Of a stretch of DNA of 18,868 bases, positions 1-7,378 are shown in pieces. Origin of the DNA: Acidobacteriota bacterium. Its GTDB lineage: Bacteria > Acidobacteriota > Blastocatellia > Pyrinomonadales > Pyrinomonadaceae. A program made the translations under genes and the position numbers. The notes under the pieces were generated by a model. That model was not told where the DNA came from. It ran no database searches and saw only the letters and a list, made by a program, of their open reading frames with translations. Within the stretch, counting starts at the first letter, position 1; the number at the start of each line of letters is the position of its first letter. The stretch spans positions 1 to 18,868 of the forward strand of contig JADYZI010000435.1 in NCBI GenBank assembly GCA_020853255.1, given 5' to 3'.

Positions 1-75
1 CTCTTGCAATTCATAAAGGAACTTTGTGATCGGATTCATTCGCAGATCGGTCCCGGCGCGAAAACTTTGGATTGA
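1..75 (+). CDS. Possible C-terminal tail of a gene entering from the left
   Basis: The plus strand is open from base 1 and reads 24 residues (beginning LLQFIKELCD, ending GAKTLD) before TGA at 73-75. The first part looks like an amphipathic helix, which would suit the end of a real protein. It would converge on the dehydrogenase gene ending at 136. The stretch is too short to identify or to separate from chance, and another plus frame is open from 17 to 151, so this is tentative. Confidence 0.22.
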   Translation, partial: LLQFIKELCDRIHSQIGPGAKTLD

Positions 76-135
76 AAAAGGTTACAACGAAGCCCGAATT
101 TCGACAAACGGCATTATCGGCAATGCGATCTCATA

Positions 136-984
136 TTACGGATATTCGTAGAAACCCCGTCCGCTCTTTCTGCCATGCCAGCCGGCATCAACATATTTCT
201 TGAGCAGCGGGCACGGCCGGTATTTCGGATCGCCGAGGCCTTCGTGCAGTACATTTAGGATCGCCAAACAAACATCGAGCCCGATAAAGTCTGCCAGCGT
301 CAGCGGCCCCATTGGATGATTCATGCCGAGCTTCATTATTTCGTCGATCGCTTCGCGTGTAGCGACGCCTTCGTGAAGGGCAAAGACGGCTTCGTTGATC
401 ATCGGCATCAGAACGCGGTTCGAGACGAAGCCTGGATAATCGTTGCATTCGACCGGCACTTTTCCGAGCCTTTCTGAAAGCGATCTCACCTTTTCGTAAG
501 TTTCATCCGAGGTGGCGATGCCGCGGATGACCTCGACCAGTTTCATCAGCGGGACCGGGTTAAAGAAATGCATGCCGACCACTTTTTCCGGCCGCTTTGT
601 CACGGCGGCGATCTTTGTTATTGAAATGGAGGAAGTGTTCGAAGAGAGTACCGTATCGGCCTGAGCGATCGCATCCAGCTTTTCGAAGATCTGTTTTTTG
701 ATATCAAAATTCTCGGTCGCCGCTTCGACGATCAGGGTACAATCTTTCAAGCCCTCAAGCTCTGTCGTTGTCGTAACGCGGCCAAGTATCTCGGCCTTAT
801 GCGCTTCGGTTATCGTTTCTTTCTTTACGAAGCGGTCGAGGCTTTTTGAAATGTTGGACAAACCCCGTTCAAGATATTCCGAACTCACATCGCTCATCAC
901 AACATCAAAGCCCGCGTTCGCCGCCGTCTGCGCGATGCCGTTTCCCATTGTTCCGGCGCCGATAACGCCAATGATCTCAGCCAT
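136..984 (-). CDS. hbd: 3-hydroxybutyryl-CoA dehydrogenase (3-hydroxyacyl-CoA dehydrogenase family)
   Basis: This 282-residue cytosolic enzyme should interconvert acetoacetyl-CoA and 3-hydroxybutyryl-CoA with NAD(H). The N-terminal Rossmann domain shows the dinucleotide loop [11 protein letters not shown] at residues 9-19 and an acidic residue near Asp31, where NAD-preferring members bind the ribose. The catalytic His is in [17 protein letters not shown] (His139, with Glu151 after it), and SSNTSS at 114-119 is the usual substrate-side loop. The C-terminal helical dimerisation domain contains [11 protein letters not shown] and ends normally with GFYEY. Length is typical for the single-domain bacterial form (Hbd/PaaH/FadB2). 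The acetyl-CoA acetyltransferase at 1820-3004 on the same strand catalyses the neighbouring reaction, so a role in C4-CoA, butyrate/PHB or beta-oxidation metabolism is inferred. I see no strong ribosome binding site before the ATG. Confidence 0.93.
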   Translation of the reverse strand: MAEIIGVIGAGTMGNGIAQTAANAGFDVVMSDVSSEYLERGLSNISKSLDRFVKKETITEAHKAEILGRVTTTTELEGLKDCTLIVEAATENFDIKKQIFEKLDAIAQADTVLSSNTSSISITKIAAVTKRPEKVVGMHFFNPVPLMKLVEVIRGIATSDETYEKVRSLSERLGKVPVECNDYPGFVSNRVLMPMINEAVFALHEGVATREAIDEIMKLGMNHPMGPLTLADFIGLDVCLAILNVLHEGLGDPKYRPCPLLKKYVDAGWHGRKSGRGFYEYP

Positions 985-1051
985 AATATATTGTTCGATT
1001 TCCTAAAATGTCGGTGAAATTCTGAAAATAAAAGAATAACGAAACTGCGCG

Positions 1052-1084
1052 AAAAAGAAAAAGGCCGCCCGTTTTGGGCAGCCT
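1052..1084 (-). terminator. Rho-independent terminator after the 170-residue membrane protein gene
   Basis: Read on the minus strand, AGGCTGCCC, loop AAAAC and GGGCGGCCT form a 9-pair stem with one G-U wobble. It is followed directly by TTTTTCTTTTTC. It starts 15 bases past the stop of the 1099-1611 gene. It should separate that gene from the dehydrogenase gene downstream. Confidence 0.85.
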
Positions 1085-1098
1085 GGCTTTGCGGATAG

Positions 1099-1611
1099 CT
1101 ATCGCCAATTTATGCGATTCGGGTCGCGGGCGTACGTCGGATCGTAGGTCGAGTAGGCCTGATCGGGAAGGCCTTTTGGCGGTTCCACGGCGCCGTGTCC
1201 TTCAAAAAATGCCTTGCCGATGTCAGACGTCGCAAACCACAGGCCGTAACCGCCGAGCGCCGCGGCGAAGATGCCGCCGGTAAAGAAGCTGGCAAAGTTA
1301 ATTATGCATGCGGTTATCACGAACCGTTTGGTCGGAGGCAATTCGGACCGAAGCCTTTTGCCGAGCATGAAATTGGTTACCGAACCCGTCAATCCGATCA
1401 GCGTGAAAACGCCAAATATTGCCGCCATGACGCCCATTATGATCGGCCCGCCCGGATCGTTCACCTTTGGGTCGAGGAACATTCCCGCGGCGACACCGCC
1501 CATTATCAGAACATATAGCCCGAAGAAAAGTGTAAGCAAAAGCTGCCAGCCGGACATGATCCAGGCAAAGATGCCTAACAGGTTCGCGTGATCTTTTGGC
1601 TTCATAAGCAA
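1099..1611 (-). CDS. Small integral membrane protein of unknown function
   Basis: I do not recognise this 170-residue protein. It has three or four hydrophobic stretches: about residues 9-46 (possibly two spans, FAWIMSGWQLLLTLFFGLYVLIMGG), 55-83 (IIMGVMAAIFGVFTLIGLTG) and 96-127 (FVITACIINFASFFTGGIFAAALGGYGLWF). A polar C-terminal tail follows, rich in Pro, Tyr and Asp (DQAYSTYDPTYARDPNRINWR). The N-terminal MKPKDHANLLGIFAWI resembles the start of small multi-span proteins of the DUF4870 or DUF4190 kind, but this is a loose impression. The start may be ATG 1611 or the next Met two codons later. It lies between two acyl-CoA metabolism genes but has its own terminator, so a functional link is unproven. 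Confidence 0.72.
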   Translation of the reverse strand: MLMKPKDHANLLGIFAWIMSGWQLLLTLFFGLYVLIMGGVAAGMFLDPKVNDPGGPIIMGVMAAIFGVFTLIGLTGSVTNFMLGKRLRSELPPTKRFVITACIINFASFFTGGIFAAALGGYGLWFATSDIGKAFFEGHGAVEPPKGLPDQAYSTYDPTYARDPNRINWR

Positions 1612-1660
1612 GACACCTCAAAATGGTTGACGTTGTACCCGGACAAACTTTGCCGCAGTT

Positions 1661-1712
1661 AGCTCCCATCCTTACAAAGGAGGGGTGGCCTTTAGGCCGG
1701 GGTGGTTCTTCG
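1661..1712. repeat. Dispersed palindromic repeat, family A (single copy)
   Basis: The hairpin CCCATCCTT-aca-AAGGAGGGG at 1665-1685 has one mismatch. It is followed by the small palindrome GGCCTTTAGGCC and by GGGGTGGTTCTTC. The same order (hairpin, variable spacer, GGGGTGGTTCT) occurs at 18466-18531 and inverted at 18654-18710, which shows that this is a repeat family. It lies in the gap downstream of the acetyltransferase gene. Confidence 0.8.
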
Positions 1713-1775
1713 CATTGCGGAATGCGTAATCAACTCGCATCGATGCAATTCCTCGATCCCGATCTCACATTCAAC

Positions 1776-1816
1776 ATCTCAAATTTGAGATCTTAAATTT
1801 GATATTTCAAATCCCG
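1776..1816. repeat. AT-rich palindromic repeat downstream of the acetyltransferase gene
   Basis: A perfect 16-base palindrome ATCTCAAATTTGAGAT lies at 1776-1791. It is followed by the related half-copies CTTAAATTTGAT and ATTTCAAATC. It ends a few bases before the stop of the gene ending at 1820. Its structure resembles the other palindromic repeats here, but I see no second copy in the window. It could also act as a weak terminator or a binding site. Confidence 0.5.
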
Positions 1817-1819
1817 GGG

Positions 1820-3004
1820 CTATATTCGTTCCACTGCCATCGCTACCGAGTTTCCTCCGCCGAGGCATAGCGCGGCGACGCCTTTTTTCGCACCTCGGCG
1901 TTTCATTTCGTAAAGCAGCGTCGTTAATACGCGGCCGCCTGAGTTGCCGATGGCGTGGCCGAGGGCGACCGCTCCGCCGTTAACATTAACAAAGTTCGGA
2001 TCGATGCCTAATTCCTTCATTACGCCGAGCGCCTGAACGGAAAATGCCTCGTTCAGTTCAAATAGTTCGACATCTGCAAGGTCCCATCCGGCCTTTTTCA
2101 CGACCCGGCGGACACCTTCGACCGGAGCGAGCATAATATACTTCGGTTCAATTCCGCTAACGGCGTAGGAAACAATGCGTCCAAGCGGTTCGACGCCGAG
2201 TTCTGACGCTTTTTCGGCTGAGGTCACAACCAGCGCAGAAGCACCGTCGTTGACACCGGGGGCGTTTCCGGCGGTCACGGTGCCGCCGTCTTTTTTGAAT
2301 GCCGGTTTCAGCTTGGCGAGAGTTTCGACCGATGTATCGGCGCGGACCGTTTCGTCATGATCAAGAACGATCGGGTCGCCTTTTTTTTGCGGGATCCCGA
2401 CCGGGATGATCTCATCCTTAAATCGCCCCGCGGCCTGGGCTTCGGCGGCCTTGCGATGCGAGTTGTAGGCAAATTCGTCTTGCGTTTCACGCGTGATCTG
2501 ATGCTTTTCGGCAACGATCTCGCCGGTATTGCCCATGTGCCAGTTCTCGAACGGACACCAGAGGCCATCGTTGATCATCAGGTCGGTAACGGTCTGATTG
2601 CCCATGCGGTAGCCGTCGCGCGCTCCGGGCAGGGCGTATGGAATATTCGACATGGATTCCATTCCGCCGGCCACCACAAAATCCGCATCGCCGAGTTTTA
2701 TCGACTGACCCGCCAGGGCGACGGCACGAAGGCCTGAGCCGCAAACCATATTGACGGTTAGGGCGGATACTTCAGGCGGCAGGCCCGCCTTGAGTGCCGC
2801 CTGACGGGCCGGCGCCTGGCCGATGCCGGCCTGAACGACACAACCCATGATCACTTCATCGACCTTTGCCGGGTCAACACCGGCACGCGAGACGGCTTCC
2901 TTAATAGCGATCGCTCCCAGTTCCGGTGCGGTAAAGCCTTTCAGCGCACCCTGAAATTTACCCGTCGGCGTTCTCGCCGCACTGATTATTACTGCGTCTT
3001 TCAT
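1820..3004 (-). CDS. Acetyl-CoA C-acetyltransferase (thiolase)
   Basis: This 394-residue cytosolic thiolase condenses two acetyl-CoA to acetoacetyl-CoA, or cleaves it in reverse. The acyl-accepting Cys88 is in [16 protein letters not shown]. The C-terminal active site has [16 protein letters not shown] (His350) and [15 protein letters not shown] (Cys380). [16 protein letters not shown] is the usual NEAF motif. Length and the opening [17 protein letters not shown] fit the PhaA/AtoB-type biosynthetic family, and the start is secure from this N-terminus. Degradative thiolases with broader chain length cannot be excluded. It pairs functionally with the 3-hydroxybutyryl-CoA dehydrogenase on the same strand. 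A membrane-protein gene and a repeat lie between them, so they are unlikely to form one tight operon. No Shine-Dalgarno sequence is visible; only AT-rich sequence precedes the ATG. Confidence 0.94.
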   Translation of the reverse strand: MKDAVIISAARTPTGKFQGALKGFTAPELGAIAIKEAVSRAGVDPAKVDEVIMGCVVQAGIGQAPARQAALKAGLPPEVSALTVNMVCGSGLRAVALAGQSIKLGDADFVVAGGMESMSNIPYALPGARDGYRMGNQTVTDLMINDGLWCPFENWHMGNTGEIVAEKHQITRETQDEFAYNSHRKAAEAQAAGRFKDEIIPVGIPQKKGDPIVLDHDETVRADTSVETLAKLKPAFKKDGGTVTAGNAPGVNDGASALVVTSAEKASELGVEPLGRIVSYAVSGIEPKYIMLAPVEGVRRVVKKAGWDLADVELFELNEAFSVQALGVMKELGIDPNFVNVNGGAVALGHAIGNSGGRVLTTLLYEMKRRGAKKGVAALCLGGGNSVAMAVERI

Positions 3005-3067
3005 ATTTTTATAGTGTTATTAGAAAAATGGATCAAATTAGTAGAATAACATCGGGCAAGGCGAATA

Positions 3068-3190
3068 CAGAAGCCCGAACGTAGTAAGGGCATGATCTGC
3101 AGAAGCCGCACGTAGTAAGGGCATGATCTGCAGAAGCCCGCACGTAGTAAGGGAATAAATATTTCGCCCTTACTTCGTGCGGGCTTCTGC
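3068..3190. repeat. Three tandem 31-32 base repeats plus an inverted copy
   Basis: Copies start at 3068 (32 bases), 3100 (31 bases, one C lost) and 3131 (first 23 bases). The core is CAGAAGCCCGCACGTAGTAA and the connector is CATGATCTG. An inverted copy at 3167-3189 pairs with the third copy over 23 bases with one mismatch around a 13-base loop (GAATAAATATTTC region), giving a strong hairpin. It lies in the gap upstream of the acetyltransferase gene and downstream of the deaminase gene. I see no coding sense in it. Confidence 0.85.
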
Positions 3191-3252
3191 ATATGGTTCG
3201 CCGCCTGCAGCTTGTCAGTACCACCTCGCGTTAGCGGGTGGGTTCTTCTTTT

Positions 3253-3305
3253 TTCGTGCGTTTCGTGGTCCGGTATTCCGGCTTCGCCACCACGAAACGC
3301 ACGAA
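3253..3305. repeat. 17-base perfect inverted repeat after the deaminase gene
   Basis: TTCGTGCGTTTCGTGGT (3253-3269) and its exact reverse complement (3289-3305) flank a 19-base loop. The flanks continue as an imperfect match: GGGTTCTTC on the left and GAAGAACAAAACCC on the right. The hairpin lies just past the 3' end (3327) of the minus-strand deaminase gene, so it could also act as a terminator. This gap (3005-3326) contains only repeats. Confidence 0.85.
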
Positions 3306-3326
3306 CGAAGAACAAAACCCACGAAT

Positions 3327-3788
3327 TCATTCGCCTATGTCTTCGTTCCAAACTTCCGGATTTGCGGAAATATAGCCTGCCAGCATGTCGATGCATTCCT
3401 GTGAGTGAAGGTCGATCACGTTCACGCCGCTTTCGCGGAGCCAATCCACGCCGCCTTGAAAGTTGGCCGATTCGCCGACGATCACGGTACCGATACCGAA
3501 TTGGCGCACCAATCCGCTGCAGTACCAGCAAGGGGCAAGGGTGGTTGCCATTATCGTGCGACGGTAATTTCTCTGCCGGCCCGCTTTGCGAAAGGCGTCC
3601 GTCTCGCCGTGGATGGAGGGATCGTTCTCCTGGATGCGGCGATTGTGCCCGCGGCCGAGAAGGCTGCCGCTTCCGTCAAAAAGAGCGGCCCCGATAGGAA
3701 TGCCGCCTTCGGCAAGTCCGGCGCGGGCCTCATCGATCGCGATCTGAAGCATCGCGTTCAGTTCCTCGGCGCTTCCCTTAAAAGTCAT
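3327..3788 (-). CDS. Cytosine deaminase, yeast Fcy1-like zinc deaminase
   Basis: This 153-residue zinc enzyme of the cytidine/deoxycytidylate deaminase superfamily probably converts cytosine to uracil for pyrimidine salvage. The catalytic motif is HGETDAF (zinc ligand His60, proton shuttle Glu62), followed by TLAPCWYCSGLV (zinc ligands Cys87 and Cys90). Spacing matches fungal Fcy1 closely. From memory, the similarity extends to the C-terminus: VIVGESANFQGG resembles the Fcy1 VGENVNF segment, and NPEVWNEDIGE resembles the Fcy1 ending. Guanine deaminase and tRNA adenosine deaminase (TadA) belong to the same superfamily and are the alternatives, but both usually differ at these C-terminal segments. 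It is transcribed away from the small gene at 3836, with 47 bases between the starts. Confidence 0.85.
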   Translation of the reverse strand: MTFKGSAEELNAMLQIAIDEARAGLAEGGIPIGAALFDGSGSLLGRGHNRRIQENDPSIHGETDAFRKAGRQRNYRRTIMATTLAPCWYCSGLVRQFGIGTVIVGESANFQGGVDWLRESGVNVIDLHSQECIDMLAGYISANPEVWNEDIGE

Positions 3789-3835
3789 ACCGGAATTTTA
3801 AGCGAGGCCGGACCGATATGCTAATCTGAAACAGT

Positions 3836-4195
3836 ATGGTCCATGAACTAGCGGCGGGCGATTACCTGGTGTTTCAACTGGAGAGCGGCTACGGGCTGCT
3901 CCGTGTTCTGGGAGTAGATGACGGCCCGACGGATACTGTCTGGCATCTTGCGGCGTATGAGAACTTGTTCATGGACGTAGAATCAGCGGATGCGGCGGTC
4001 GCCAATCCCGCTTGCCTTGTCCTGACTAAACCGCATGTCGCTTTGACAGAGCGGGCGTTTGGCAGTACACAGGTCGCGCGCCTGGCAAATCAGCCACTTA
4101 ACCACGAGGAAAAAGAGCAGATCAGAAATTGGGACCAGAACCCGGAACGGATGGTGTATGACCGGTCGATCCGGCTTTTGCTCGGATTACGATAA
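3836..4195 (+). CDS. Conserved-looking hypothetical protein, 119 residues
   Basis: I do not recognise this protein. It has no signal peptide or membrane span. The N-terminal half (LAAGDYLVFQLESGYGLLRVLGVDD, then DTVWHLAAYENLFMD) reads like a small beta-rich domain. The opening resembles the 'gdvf.ipl.dG.yg.grvl' start of Imm26-like small proteins, though this is only an impression. The C-terminal half is charged and helical (NHEEKEQIRNWDQNP, then YDRSIRLLLGLR). Codon use and length suggest a real gene. Its last 9 bases overlap the 3' end of the convergent proline dehydrogenase gene. No clear ribosome binding site precedes the ATG, and the next Met is too far in to be a better start. Confidence 0.7.
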   Translation: MVHELAAGDYLVFQLESGYGLLRVLGVDDGPTDTVWHLAAYENLFMDVESADAAVANPACLVLTKPHVALTERAFGSTQVARLANQPLNHEEKEQIRNWDQNPERMVYDRSIRLLLGLR

Positions 4196-5365
4196 CCCGC
4201 GCCGCTTCTTTTCGCGCCCTAACATTTCGAGTTCGCGGCTTATATGGCCGGCCGCCGAGCTATTCTCTTCAGCCCTTCTTACCAGATAGGGCACAACATC
4301 TCTCACAGGCCCGTACGGGACATATTTCGAGACGTTGTAACCGTGCTTACCGAGAACGTACGACAGGTTATCGCCCATCCCGTAAAGCTGCGAAAAATGC
4401 GCCCGCGGATGGTCGTTCGCCAGACCCAGCTCTCCCATTCGCCGCACCATGTACTCAGTGGTTTCCTCATTGTGCGTACCCGCTACAAATGAAACATCGT
4501 CGATATGTTCCAGGCAGTAATCGACCGCGGCATTATAGTCTCGGTCCGTGGCCCGTTTATCAGGCTGGATCGGTGACGGATAGCCTTGTTCGGCCGCCCG
4601 TTCGCGTTCTTTTTCCATATATGCGCCGCGGACAAGTTTCACGGCATATACATAGCCATTGGCCTTTGCCTCGCGCCGTGCGTCTTTGAGATGCTGGAGC
4701 CGGTCGGTCCGGTAAAGCTGGAGCGTGTTGTAAACGATCGGGCCTTCGAGATTGTACTTCTCCATCATATCCGTCGCGAGGCGGTCAATGGCGTCCTGGA
4801 TCCAGGTTTCTTCAGCGTCAATAAAGATCGGCTGGCCAACCTTATATGCAAATTCGCAGATCTCATTTACACGAGATTGAAGGTGCTCGCATTTTGTCTG
4901 GCTCTTTGCATCGAGCTTTTTCTTGCCGCTCAGCCGCTCAAGCGTGCCGAGCGGTGCGATACCGGTAACCTTGAAAACCGAAAAGGGAATTCGCGGGTCA
5001 TTCTTTGCCCTTTCGACGGTCCGGATTATCTCGTCCTTTGTCCGGTCAAAATCCTGTTCTGACGATCTGCCTTCGATCGAGTAGTCCAGGATAGCGCCGA
5101 TGCCGGATGCCGCAAGCCGTTCGACCGTCTTTTCACATTCTTCGATGGTCTCGCCGCCGCAGAATTGCTCAAATATCGTCCGCTTTATTATGCCTTCGAC
5201 CGGAAGCCCGACGGACAGCGCGAATTTGGTTGACCACGTGCCCAGAGAATTAAGCAGCGGCGAGTTCAGCATCTTGAAGAGTCGGTATTTTTCTTTTAGT
5301 TCCCGATCCGTCAGGTCCGCAAACGCAGTAGCGGTGTCCTGGAAGTCCAGTTTGAGTTCGCTCAT
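4187..5365 (-). CDS. Proline dehydrogenase, monofunctional
   Basis: This 392-residue FAD enzyme oxidises L-proline to delta-1-pyrroline-5-carboxylate, the first step of proline catabolism, and passes electrons to quinone. The TIM-barrel core is clear: PIFIDAEETWIQDAIDRLA, VYNTLQLYRTDRL, YAVKLVRGAYMEKERERA (FAD/substrate Arg), FVAGTHNEETTEYMV and FSQLYGMGDNLSYVL. The C-terminal YVPYGPVRDVVPYLVRRAEEN carries the paired Arg363/Arg364 that bind the proline carboxylate in this family. It lacks the P5C dehydrogenase domain of PutA, and no P5C dehydrogenase gene is visible nearby. Its start lies 141 bases from the divergent prolyl-tRNA synthetase start, so both neighbours use proline, though this may be coincidence. 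Its 3' end overlaps the convergent gene at 3836-4195 by 9 bases. Confidence 0.93.
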   Translation of the reverse strand: MSELKLDFQDTATAFADLTDRELKEKYRLFKMLNSPLLNSLGTWSTKFALSVGLPVEGIIKRTIFEQFCGGETIEECEKTVERLAASGIGAILDYSIEGRSSEQDFDRTKDEIIRTVERAKNDPRIPFSVFKVTGIAPLGTLERLSGKKKLDAKSQTKCEHLQSRVNEICEFAYKVGQPIFIDAEETWIQDAIDRLATDMMEKYNLEGPIVYNTLQLYRTDRLQHLKDARREAKANGYVYAVKLVRGAYMEKERERAAEQGYPSPIQPDKRATDRDYNAAVDYCLEHIDDVSFVAGTHNEETTEYMVRRMGELGLANDHPRAHFSQLYGMGDNLSYVLGKHGYNVSKYVPYGPVRDVVPYLVRRAEENSSAAGHISRELEMLGREKKRRGLS

Positions 5366-5431
5366 AAAGAAGTAAAGTTACAACACGGACGCAGAGAGAT
5401 AGATTATTGAATACTTAACGTTTTGTAAAAT

Positions 5432-5460
5432 TGTGAATCGGCCGAAATTACCCTAAAATC
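5432..5460 (+). promoter_or_regulatory. Candidate sigma-70 promoter for prolyl-tRNA synthetase
   Basis: TTGTGA (5432-5437), a 17-base spacer and TAAAAT (5455-5460) match the -35 and -10 consensus at 4 of 6 and 5 of 6 positions. Transcription would start near 5467, giving a leader of about 40 bases before the ATG at 5507. I see no T-box elements in this short leader. Confidence 0.5.
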
Positions 5461-5506
5461 ATCATTTTACCTCCGCGCCGCGACGCCGGGCGGAAATTAT
5501 ATCTTT

Positions 5507-6994
5507 ATGAGCAAAGCACTTCCGAAAAGATCGGAGAATTATTCCGAGTGGTACAACGAGATCGTAAAGCGGGCCGACTTGGCTGAGAATTCGGCCGTGC
5601 GCGGCTGTATGGTGATCAAGCCTTATGGGTTTGCGATATGGGAAAAGATGCAGCGTGCGCTGGACGATATGTTCAAGGCGACCGGGCATCAGAACGCATA
5701 TTTTCCTCTGTTTGTGCCGAAATCGTTCCTCGAAAAGGAAGAGGAGCATGCTGAGGGGTTTGCCAAGGAATGCGCGGTGGTCACACATTATCGGCTAAAG
5801 AATGACCCGGACGGAAAGGGCCTGATCGTTGACCCGAATGCAAAGCTTGAGGAAGAATTGATCATCCGCCCGACATCAGAGGCCGTTATCTGGAATGCAT
5901 ATAAGGGCTGGATCCAGTCGTGGCGTGATCTGCCTATTCTCGTAAATCAATGGGCCAATGTCGTCCGCTGGGAAATGCGGACACGGATATTTTTGCGGAC
6001 GGCTGAATTCCTTTGGCAGGAAGGCCACACCGCACACGCGACCGAAGAGGAGGCGATCAACGAGACGCACCAGATGCTTGGCGTTTATGCCGAATTCGCC
6101 GAAGGATGGATGGCACTGCCTGTGATACAGGGGGTAAAATCACCGAGCGAGCGATTTGCGGGAGCAGTCGATACATTCTGCATTGAAGCTATTATGCAGG
6201 ACGGCAAGGCGCTCCAGGCCGGAACATCACATTTTCTGGGGCAGAATTTTGCAAGGTCATTCGACGTTCAGTTCGTCAATAAAGAAAATCAGCTTGAGTA
6301 CCCGTGGGCGACGAGCTGGGGTGTTTCAACGCGCCTGATGGGTGCATTGATAATGGCCCACTCGGATGACAACGGTCTTGTCCTGCCGCCAAAATTGGCT
6401 CCGGTCCAGGTCGTGATCGTGCCGATATACCGGTCACCGGAAGACCTTGCGACGATAAGCGAAAAGATCGCACCTTTGCTTGGCGAACTTCGTGCGGCGG
6501 GGATTTCGATCAAATACGACGACAGCGACAATCAGCGGTCAGGCTGGAAATTTGCCGAATATGAATTGCGCGGCGTTCCCGTTCGCCTCGGGATAGGGAT
6601 GCGTGATATTGAGAACGGCACTGTAGAAGTTGCCCGCCGCGACACGCTGACAAAAGAACCCCGGAACGCGAACTTTAGTTCGCCTGCGGAGTTTGTTCAC
6701 CAGATCAAGCTTTTACTCGATGAAATTCAGGAGAATATTTACCAAAGAGCGCTCAAATTCCGCGAGGAAAATACCTTCCTGGTCGATACCTGGGATGAGT
6801 TCACAAAGCAGATCGAAAAGGGCGGATTCATCATGGCCCATTGGGACGGCACCGCCGAGACCGAGGCCGCTATAAAAGATGAGACAAAAGCGACGATCCG
6901 CTGCATTCCGCTTTTATCCGCTGAACAGGCCGGCAAATGCGTGTATTCCGGCAAGGAATCGGCAAAACGTGTTCTTTTTGCCCGCGCATATTAA
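5507..6994 (+). CDS. proS: Prolyl-tRNA synthetase, archaeal/eukaryotic type (ProS type 3)
   Basis: This 495-residue class II aminoacyl-tRNA synthetase charges tRNA-Pro in the cytoplasm. Landmarks are [11 protein letters not shown] (after motif 1), the proline-pocket loop RPTSE (121-125), motif 2 ([19 protein letters not shown], about 155-173) and motif 3 ([21 protein letters not shown]). The anticodon-binding domain follows from about residue 295. The C-terminal domain ends in the Tyr conserved in this type (FARAY). It lacks the long editing insertion of E. coli-type ProRS. In the C-terminal domain, the four Cys that bind zinc in Thermus ProRS are mostly replaced: [10 protein letters not shown] has none, and KCVYSGKES keeps one, so zinc is probably not bound. 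From memory, other bacterial type 3 enzymes show the same change. A terminator-like hairpin follows the gene. Confidence 0.95.
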   Translation: MSKALPKRSENYSEWYNEIVKRADLAENSAVRGCMVIKPYGFAIWEKMQRALDDMFKATGHQNAYFPLFVPKSFLEKEEEHAEGFAKECAVVTHYRLKNDPDGKGLIVDPNAKLEEELIIRPTSEAVIWNAYKGWIQSWRDLPILVNQWANVVRWEMRTRIFLRTAEFLWQEGHTAHATEEEAINETHQMLGVYAEFAEGWMALPVIQGVKSPSERFAGAVDTFCIEAIMQDGKALQAGTSHFLGQNFARSFDVQFVNKENQLEYPWATSWGVSTRLMGALIMAHSDDNGLVLPPKLAPVQVVIVPIYRSPEDLATISEKIAPLLGELRAAGISIKYDDSDNQRSGWKFAEYELRGVPVRLGIGMRDIENGTVEVARRDTLTKEPRNANFSSPAEFVHQIKLLLDEIQENIYQRALKFREENTFLVDTWDEFTKQIEKGGFIMAHWDGTAETEAAIKDETKATIRCIPLLSAEQAGKCVYSGKESAKRVLFARAY

Positions 6995-6998
6995 AACA

Positions 6999-7024
6999 GG
7001 GAGCCGTCTCCCACTCCGGCTCCC
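6999..7024 (+). terminator. Hairpin after the prolyl-tRNA synthetase gene
   Basis: GGGAGCCG and CGGCTCCC form a perfect 8-pair stem with a 10-base loop, starting 4 bases past the TAA. The following sequence (GCTTTGC) has only a weak T run, so termination may be partial or Rho-assisted. It could also mainly protect the mRNA end. Confidence 0.6.
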
Positions 7025-7242
7025 GCTTTGCACATCCAGTCGATGAGGTACGACCGTTGATGATGCACAGTTAGTATTGCTGGCCGTTCGGCCGGTTTCG
7101 GTGATATAAGTCACCAAATAGCGGACCATCAATTGGGCCTCCGCAAATCCTAACCAGCCTTAAAGTACAGTCTTTGGAACGCTAGTGGATCGTAACGGAT
7201 GATCTGGACGTAATTCTTGCCATTCTCTGATCCTTTCGCGAA
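7025..7242. other. Non-coding stretch with small hairpins, no gene recognised
   Basis: No frame gives a convincing protein and I recognise no RNA family. Two short stems are visible: GGCCG-tt-CGGCC at 7082-7093 and GGTGA-tataag-TCACC at 7100-7115. They are close enough together to be part of one folded transcript, but they are also short enough to be chance. Confidence 0.35.
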
Positions 7243-7329
7243 CTTTGTGTCCTCCCTTCGAGGCCCTTGTGTTGACGGCTTTTCCTTAACACAAAGCTCA
7301 CCAAGTTGAAGACACAAAGGGCACAAGGG
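7243..7329. repeat. Dispersed palindromic repeat, 'ACACAAAG' family
   Basis: Two nested pairings are visible. CTTTGTGTC (7243-7251) pairs exactly with GACACAAAG (7311-7319). CCTTGTGTT (7265-7273) pairs with AACACAAAG (7288-7296) with one mismatch. The arms resemble, but are not the same as, the CCACAGAGACACAGAG family at 11842 and 17011. It lies about 50 bases past the 3' end of the minus-strand gene at 7379. Confidence 0.65.
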
Positions 7330-7378
7330 TACTTACGATTCAACTGTGACAGTCCATTAGTCGGTACCCGGATCTCTA

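Noticed and set aside
17..151. A plus-strand frame ending [11 protein letters not shown] at 151, possibly a frameshifted continuation of the left-edge tail
   Set aside because: The last 16 bases overlap the 3' end of the dehydrogenase gene on the other strand, and a frameshift would be needed to join it to frame 1. Too little sequence to judge.
3068..3190. Short spaced direct repeats considered as a CRISPR array
   Set aside because: The units are contiguous with no unique spacers of regular length, one copy is inverted and no cas genes are present.
3001..3531. A 176-codon minus-strand frame through the repeat region and into the deaminase gene
   Set aside because: It translates the repeats and runs out of frame through the deaminase, whose active-site motifs are in another frame.
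5366..5460. A minus-strand promoter for proline dehydrogenase (TTTACA then TAATCT at 17 bases)
   Set aside because: The -10 match is only three of six and other pairings of similar quality exist in this AT-rich gap.
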